This document shows, one piece after another, positions 60,620-64,000 of a stretch of 64,000 nt of DNA (its first letter is position 1; the number at the start of each line of letters is the position of its first letter). The notes under the pieces are model-generated. The model did no database searches. It saw only the letters and a list, made by a program, of their open reading frames with translations, and was not told where the DNA came from. The translations under genes were made by a program, and so were the position numbers. Source of the stretch: JANQHS01 sp965267505. Lineage in GTDB: Bacteria > Bacteroidota > Bacteroidia > Cytophagales > CCMP332. The stretch lies in assembly GCA_965267505.1 (NCBI GenBank), contig OZ254081.1:2170001-2234000 (forward strand). The letters are read 5' to 3'.

Positions 60620-61600
60620 ATGAATGCCCAAAATAAACTCCTGGAAATCCAAAAGCCAATAAAAGAAGAGATGAAACTCTTCGAAGGAAAGTTTCAGGAT
60701 TCTATGCGTTCTAAAGCTCCCTTATTGGATAGGATAATGTCCTTCATCGTTAAGAGAAAGGGCAAGCAAATGAGGCCCATGTTCGTCCTCTTAACAGCTA
60801 AAGCTCTTGGTGGAATAAATGAATCCTCATACAGAGGCGCTTCTCTTATCGAATTACTTCATACCGCCACCCTGGTTCATGATGATGTGGTAGATGATGC
60901 TCAATACAGGCGAGGATTTTTCTCAATCAATGCCCTATGGAAAAATAAAATTGCCGTTCTGGTTGGTGATTATTTGCTTTCTAAGGGCCTGTTACTTGCG
61001 GTAGAAAACAAGGAGTTTGGCCTTTTGGAGATAGTCAGCAATGCGGTTCGGGAAATGAGTGAGGGAGAATTGCTTCAAGCAGAGAAAGCTAGAAGGCTGG
61101 ATATTTCTGAAGAGATTTATTTTGACATCATCCGGCAAAAAACAGCTACTCTGATCTCCTCCTGTTGTGAGGTTGGGGCTTTTTCCGCTGGTGCTTCTGA
61201 AGAAGATCAGAAAAAGGCAGCCTTATTCGGGCAAAAGGTTGGACTGGCCTTTCAGATAAAAGATGACCTTTTTGATTATGGGGAAGAGGAGATCGGTAAA
61301 CCCAGAGGAATCGATATCCAGGAAAAGAAACTTACCCTACCCTTAATCCATTCTTTGAATAATTCTTCCTGGACCGAAAAAAGAAAGGTCATTCAATGGG
61401 TAAAAGGAAGTGAAAGGGATAAGTCGAAGGTTCAAAAGGTTATAGAATTTGTGAAAAAGAAAGATGGACTTCAGTATGCGAGAAAGTCCATGATGGACTT
61501 AACAAATGAGTCTTTAGAATTATTGGAAACATTTCCGAGGAATGAAAGCACCCATTCGCTTGCTGAACTTGTTCGATTTACCATCGAAAGGAAAAAATAA
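60620..61600 (+). CDS. Polyprenyl diphosphate synthase
   Basis: 326 aa. First aspartate-rich motif in LVHDDVVDDAQYRRG, second in FQIKDDLFDYGEEE, and GKQMRPMFVLL near the N terminus. This is the trans-isoprenyl diphosphate synthase family; the size fits long-chain (octaprenyl/solanesyl type) synthesis for the menaquinone side chain, which is the usual role in Bacteroidota. It is followed eight bases later by a GT39-type gene. Confidence 0.9.
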   Translation: MNAQNKLLEIQKPIKEEMKLFEGKFQDSMRSKAPLLDRIMSFIVKRKGKQMRPMFVLLTAKALGGINESSYRGASLIELLHTATLVHDDVVDDAQYRRGFFSINALWKNKIAVLVGDYLLSKGLLLAVENKEFGLLEIVSNAVREMSEGELLQAEKARRLDISEEIYFDIIRQKTATLISSCCEVGAFSAGASEEDQKKAALFGQKVGLAFQIKDDLFDYGEEEIGKPRGIDIQEKKLTLPLIHSLNNSSWTEKRKVIQWVKGSERDKSKVQKVIEFVKKKDGLQYARKSMMDLTNESLELLETFPRNESTHSLAELVRFTIERKK

Positions 61601-61608
61601 GCCAAAAC

Positions 61609-63324
61609 TTGAATCTTAATAGACTTCTAAAGCCCGAGAGAACAGAAAACCTATCATCAGGATTGATCCTGTTTTCATTCTTGTCTTTGGGAATTGTCTA
61701 CCTTGCTGGAGCTGTTTTGGTAAGATTAATGGATGTTGATGCAAGTCAATATGCCTCGATTTCCATGGAGATGTTTCAAAATGGTAGTTTCCTTGAGATC
61801 TACCACCGTGGTCATGATTATCTTGACAAACCTCCATTTATATTTTGGTCGTCAACCTTTATGTATGGCCTGTTTGGCATTGGTGAATTCAGCTACAGGC
61901 TGAGTTCAATTCTTTTTTTGGCCTTAGGAGCTTATTCAAGCTATGCTTTAACCCGTTCAATTTCAAATAGAGAGGCTGGGATATTTGCTGCCATTTTCAT
62001 GCTTTCCAACCAGGCTTTCTTTTTAATGGGGCATGACGTCCGAACAGATACAATTTTGGCTGGATCGGTAATTTTTTCTGTTTGGCAGATTCATTCTTAT
62101 GTGAATACCGGATCATGGAAAAATTTGGTATTGGCTAGCCTTGGAATAGCGATATCAATGATGGAAAAGGGGCCAATAGGTGTTATGGTCCCGGTTTTAT
62201 CATTTTTTCCAGCCTGGGTCATGGAAGGCAAATGGAAATTAGTGTTCAAATGGCAATGGTTGTTTGCTATCGCATTGGTAGTCCTGTTTTTAATCCCAAT
62301 GTCGATTGGTCTTTATACTCAATTCGATCTTCAACCGGAAAAGATCGTAAATGGAAAAGAAGGAGTTTCCGGGTTAAATTTTTTCTTCTGGGAGCAAAGT
62401 TTTGGTAGGCTTACAGGAGAGAATGTCTGGAAGGATGACTCCACTGTATTATTCTTTACTCACACCTTTCTTTGGGCCTTTTTGCCTTGGATGTTTCTTG
62501 CTATAGTGGCATTCTTTAGATGGGTGTTTCATTGGATTAGGAGCTTTAGAGGAGGGGCAAAGCCCGAAAATAATTTTATTTACCTGGGTTTCATTCTTCC
62601 CTTCATTGCTTTTAGCTTATCCCAGTTCAAGTTGCCTCATTACATAAATGTGGTTTTCCCATTAGCAAGTATTTTCTCAGCCATCTTCCTTGTAGATTTT
62701 CTAAAATCAAATAGGACCTGGTTGAAATCCTTTTTTTGGATTCAAGCCTTCGTTAGTTTTCTCTTGCTAGTGGTGATCCTTGTGGTCGTACTATTCTTTT
62801 TCCCTACAGCAAATCCAGCGTTATGGATTGTTATTGTTGGAATACTGGTTTTTGCGGCTCTTTTTCTCAGAAGAGAGCTCTCCGTCGTTTCAGTTGTCTT
62901 CCCTTCATTTTGCATGATAATCTTAGCCAACATAGTTCTGAACACCCACTTTTATGCTGAACTATTAAAATATCAGCCAGGAAACCAGGCGGCATTCTTT
63001 ATTAAAGAACAAAATATCGATCCTTCAAAGCTTGTAAAGATCCGGATCAGGGATCATGAAGATTACCATATGCATGCTTTGGATTTTTATTTGGAAACCC
63101 TTGTTCCGTATATAGATCCTGAAGAAGAGCTTCCTTTTTCTGAAACCTTGGTTTTCGGGGATGATGAGATCAAAAAATATTTGGAATCAAGGTATGAGAA
63201 TATTGAAGAGATCTCCCGCTTTGAACATTTTCATGTGACGACTCTGACCGCTGGTTTTTTAAATCCAGCTACCAGGGACCAAGAGACCGATCTTAGATAC
63301 CTCTTAAAGGTTAAAGTAAAGTGA
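61609..63324 (+). CDS. ArnT-like GT39 membrane glycosyltransferase
   Basis: 571 aa, about 11-13 membrane segments. Near the N terminus are MDVDASQYASISMEM, with the catalytic-type Asp, and DYLDKPPFIFW, the hallmark K-P-P of PMT_2/GT39 enzymes. These use polyprenyl-phosphate sugars on the periplasmic side, for example to modify lipid A. The start is TTG. It overlaps the next glycosyltransferase gene as GTGA, so the two probably act in one pathway. Confidence 0.85.
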   Translation: MNLNRLLKPERTENLSSGLILFSFLSLGIVYLAGAVLVRLMDVDASQYASISMEMFQNGSFLEIYHRGHDYLDKPPFIFWSSTFMYGLFGIGEFSYRLSSILFLALGAYSSYALTRSISNREAGIFAAIFMLSNQAFFLMGHDVRTDTILAGSVIFSVWQIHSYVNTGSWKNLVLASLGIAISMMEKGPIGVMVPVLSFFPAWVMEGKWKLVFKWQWLFAIALVVLFLIPMSIGLYTQFDLQPEKIVNGKEGVSGLNFFFWEQSFGRLTGENVWKDDSTVLFFTHTFLWAFLPWMFLAIVAFFRWVFHWIRSFRGGAKPENNFIYLGFILPFIAFSLSQFKLPHYINVVFPLASIFSAIFLVDFLKSNRTWLKSFFWIQAFVSFLLLVVILVVVLFFFPTANPALWIVIVGILVFAALFLRRELSVVSVVFPSFCMIILANIVLNTHFYAELLKYQPGNQAAFFIKEQNIDPSKLVKIRIRDHEDYHMHALDFYLETLVPYIDPEEELPFSETLVFGDDEIKKYLESRYENIEEISRFEHFHVTTLTAGFLNPATRDQETDLRYLLKVKVK

Positions 63325-64000
63325 GTATAGAGAAGATCGGATTCCTATGTTGCTCAGATAGTTGGGGTGGTCTGGAGATGAATTTTATCAGGCTCTCAAC
63401 CTGGATCAAAGAGGAAGGATTTGATCCTGTATTTATTGGGATCGGAGATTCGAAGACCTTTAAAGAAGCTGATAAAGCTGGGCTTCTTACCAGACCTATT
63501 TCTCCTGCCAAAAAGTACTTTTCCTGGAAGGCCGGACGAAAACTAGCCATGGCCCTAAAGAAAGAAGGGATAAAGATTTTGGTTTTTTCACATGGCTTTG
63601 ACATGGATCTGGTTGCCTGGACCAAAAAGGAATTGGGTAGGGCAATTTCCACTGTTTATGTTCAACAAATGCAGCTGGGACTAAAAAAGAGGAATCCTTA
63701 TCAGAATTGGAGGCATTCTAAAGTGGATAAATGGGTGGTCCCATTGAAATGGTTAGAAGACGAGCTTAGACTAAATACAAATGTAAAGTCTAAGCAAATT
63801 GTAAGGATACCTCTTGGACAGGACCTGGAAAGCTTTTCAGAGTTTGAATTGTCAAGAGTTAAAGCCAGGAAGGAAATGGGAATCGACCATCAGGAATTCC
63901 TGTGTGGAATGTTGGGAAGGCTCGACCCTGCAAAGGGGATGGACAAGGTTATTGAAGAATTTGCCCTTGCACTTGAGGGAAACCCCTCAATGAACCTGGT
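63321..64000 (+). CDS. Glycosyltransferase family 4/1 (3' end cut off)
   Basis: The start GTG overlaps the stop of the preceding gene (GTGA). 226 codons are seen and the frame runs off the window edge. The N terminus IEKIGFLCCSDSWGGLEMNF carries the W-G-G-x-E of GT-B transferases, and FLCGMLGRLDPAKGMDKVI at residues ~192-210 is the usual inter-domain G-R-L-x-x-x-K-G-x-D. The acceptor is unknown. Confidence 0.85.
   Translation, partial: MSIEKIGFLCCSDSWGGLEMNFIRLSTWIKEEGFDPVFIGIGDSKTFKEADKAGLLTRPISPAKKYFSWKAGRKLAMALKKEGIKILVFSHGFDMDLVAWTKKELGRAISTVYVQQMQLGLKKRNPYQNWRHSKVDKWVVPLKWLEDELRLNTNVKSKQIVRIPLGQDLESFSEFELSRVKARKEMGIDHQEFLCGMLGRLDPAKGMDKVIEEFALALEGNPSMNL

Noticed and set aside
1..64000. 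tRNA or rRNA genes, CRISPR arrays, insertion sequences, prophage genes
   Set aside because: All gaps above about 100 bases were read; no cloverleaf, regularly spaced repeats, transposase or phage structural gene was found.

Overview
The window is a compact stretch of a Bacteroidota chromosome, most likely a marine, gliding-type lineage in or near the Flavobacteriales or Saprospirales; I cannot place it closer. The signs are type IX secretion (T9SS) C-terminal sorting domains on secreted proteins, five tandem proteins ending in the gliding-motility-associated (CHU/T9SS type B) domain, a membrane-anchored AraC regulator, a long Bacteroidota-type PurF-like protein and several small proteins of a kind seen in this phylum. 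Two sodium/proton antiporters (NhaC, NhaD) fit a saline habitat. No tRNA, rRNA, CRISPR array, transposase or integrase was seen.

Layout. 1-5.4 kb: the 3' end of a secreted Asp-box protein, a decayed T9SS sorting domain, a di-heme cytochrome c peroxidase and a PhoX-type phosphatase. 5.6-18.8 kb: NhaC with a Rid protein, a GT-C enzyme with a YigZ protein and a DMT transporter, an acyltransferase, a crotonase, NhaD, a Fur/PerR-like regulator with its peroxiredoxin, the Kdo transferase WaaA and a VPS10-like propeller. 18.8-25.1 kb: RsgA facing a surface-glycan operon of two Wzx-type flippases and two glycosyltransferases, then LpxH. 25.1-33.8 kb: housekeeping genes (FtsH, RsfS, BirA, PurF-like, an A-type Fe-S protein, methylmalonyl-CoA epimerase, ThiL) with three uncharacterised proteins.

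34.0-41.2 kb is more accessory: a translesion cassette (Y-family polymerase plus a DnaE2-like polymerase) with a nested palindrome over its start codon, a membrane AraC regulator with its own dyad, a CPBP protease, an attC-like inverted repeat and a DUF6157 protein. RlmD follows.

43.1-55.3 kb is the most striking part: five tandem paralogous surface proteins that share a mature N terminus close to S/T-H-I-V-G-G-E, a CCRN motif and a CHU C-terminal domain. The first two are mosaics: about 600 C-terminal residues are almost identical, while the first ~320 have diverged. Unusually strong C-tract/G-tract hairpins lie before, between and after them. 55.3-64 kb holds an AcpH-like enzyme, an AbgT transporter, a BCP peroxiredoxin, MurI, a PhoD-like phosphatase, a polyprenyl synthase and two glycosyltransferases, the last one cut by the window edge.

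Two features run through the whole window. Many genes appear to start with TTG, several of them fixed by an upstream stop or a TTGA overlap. Nearly every convergent gene pair overlaps or touches at its 3' ends, sometimes sharing a four-base stop-stop palindrome, so few intergenic terminators exist.
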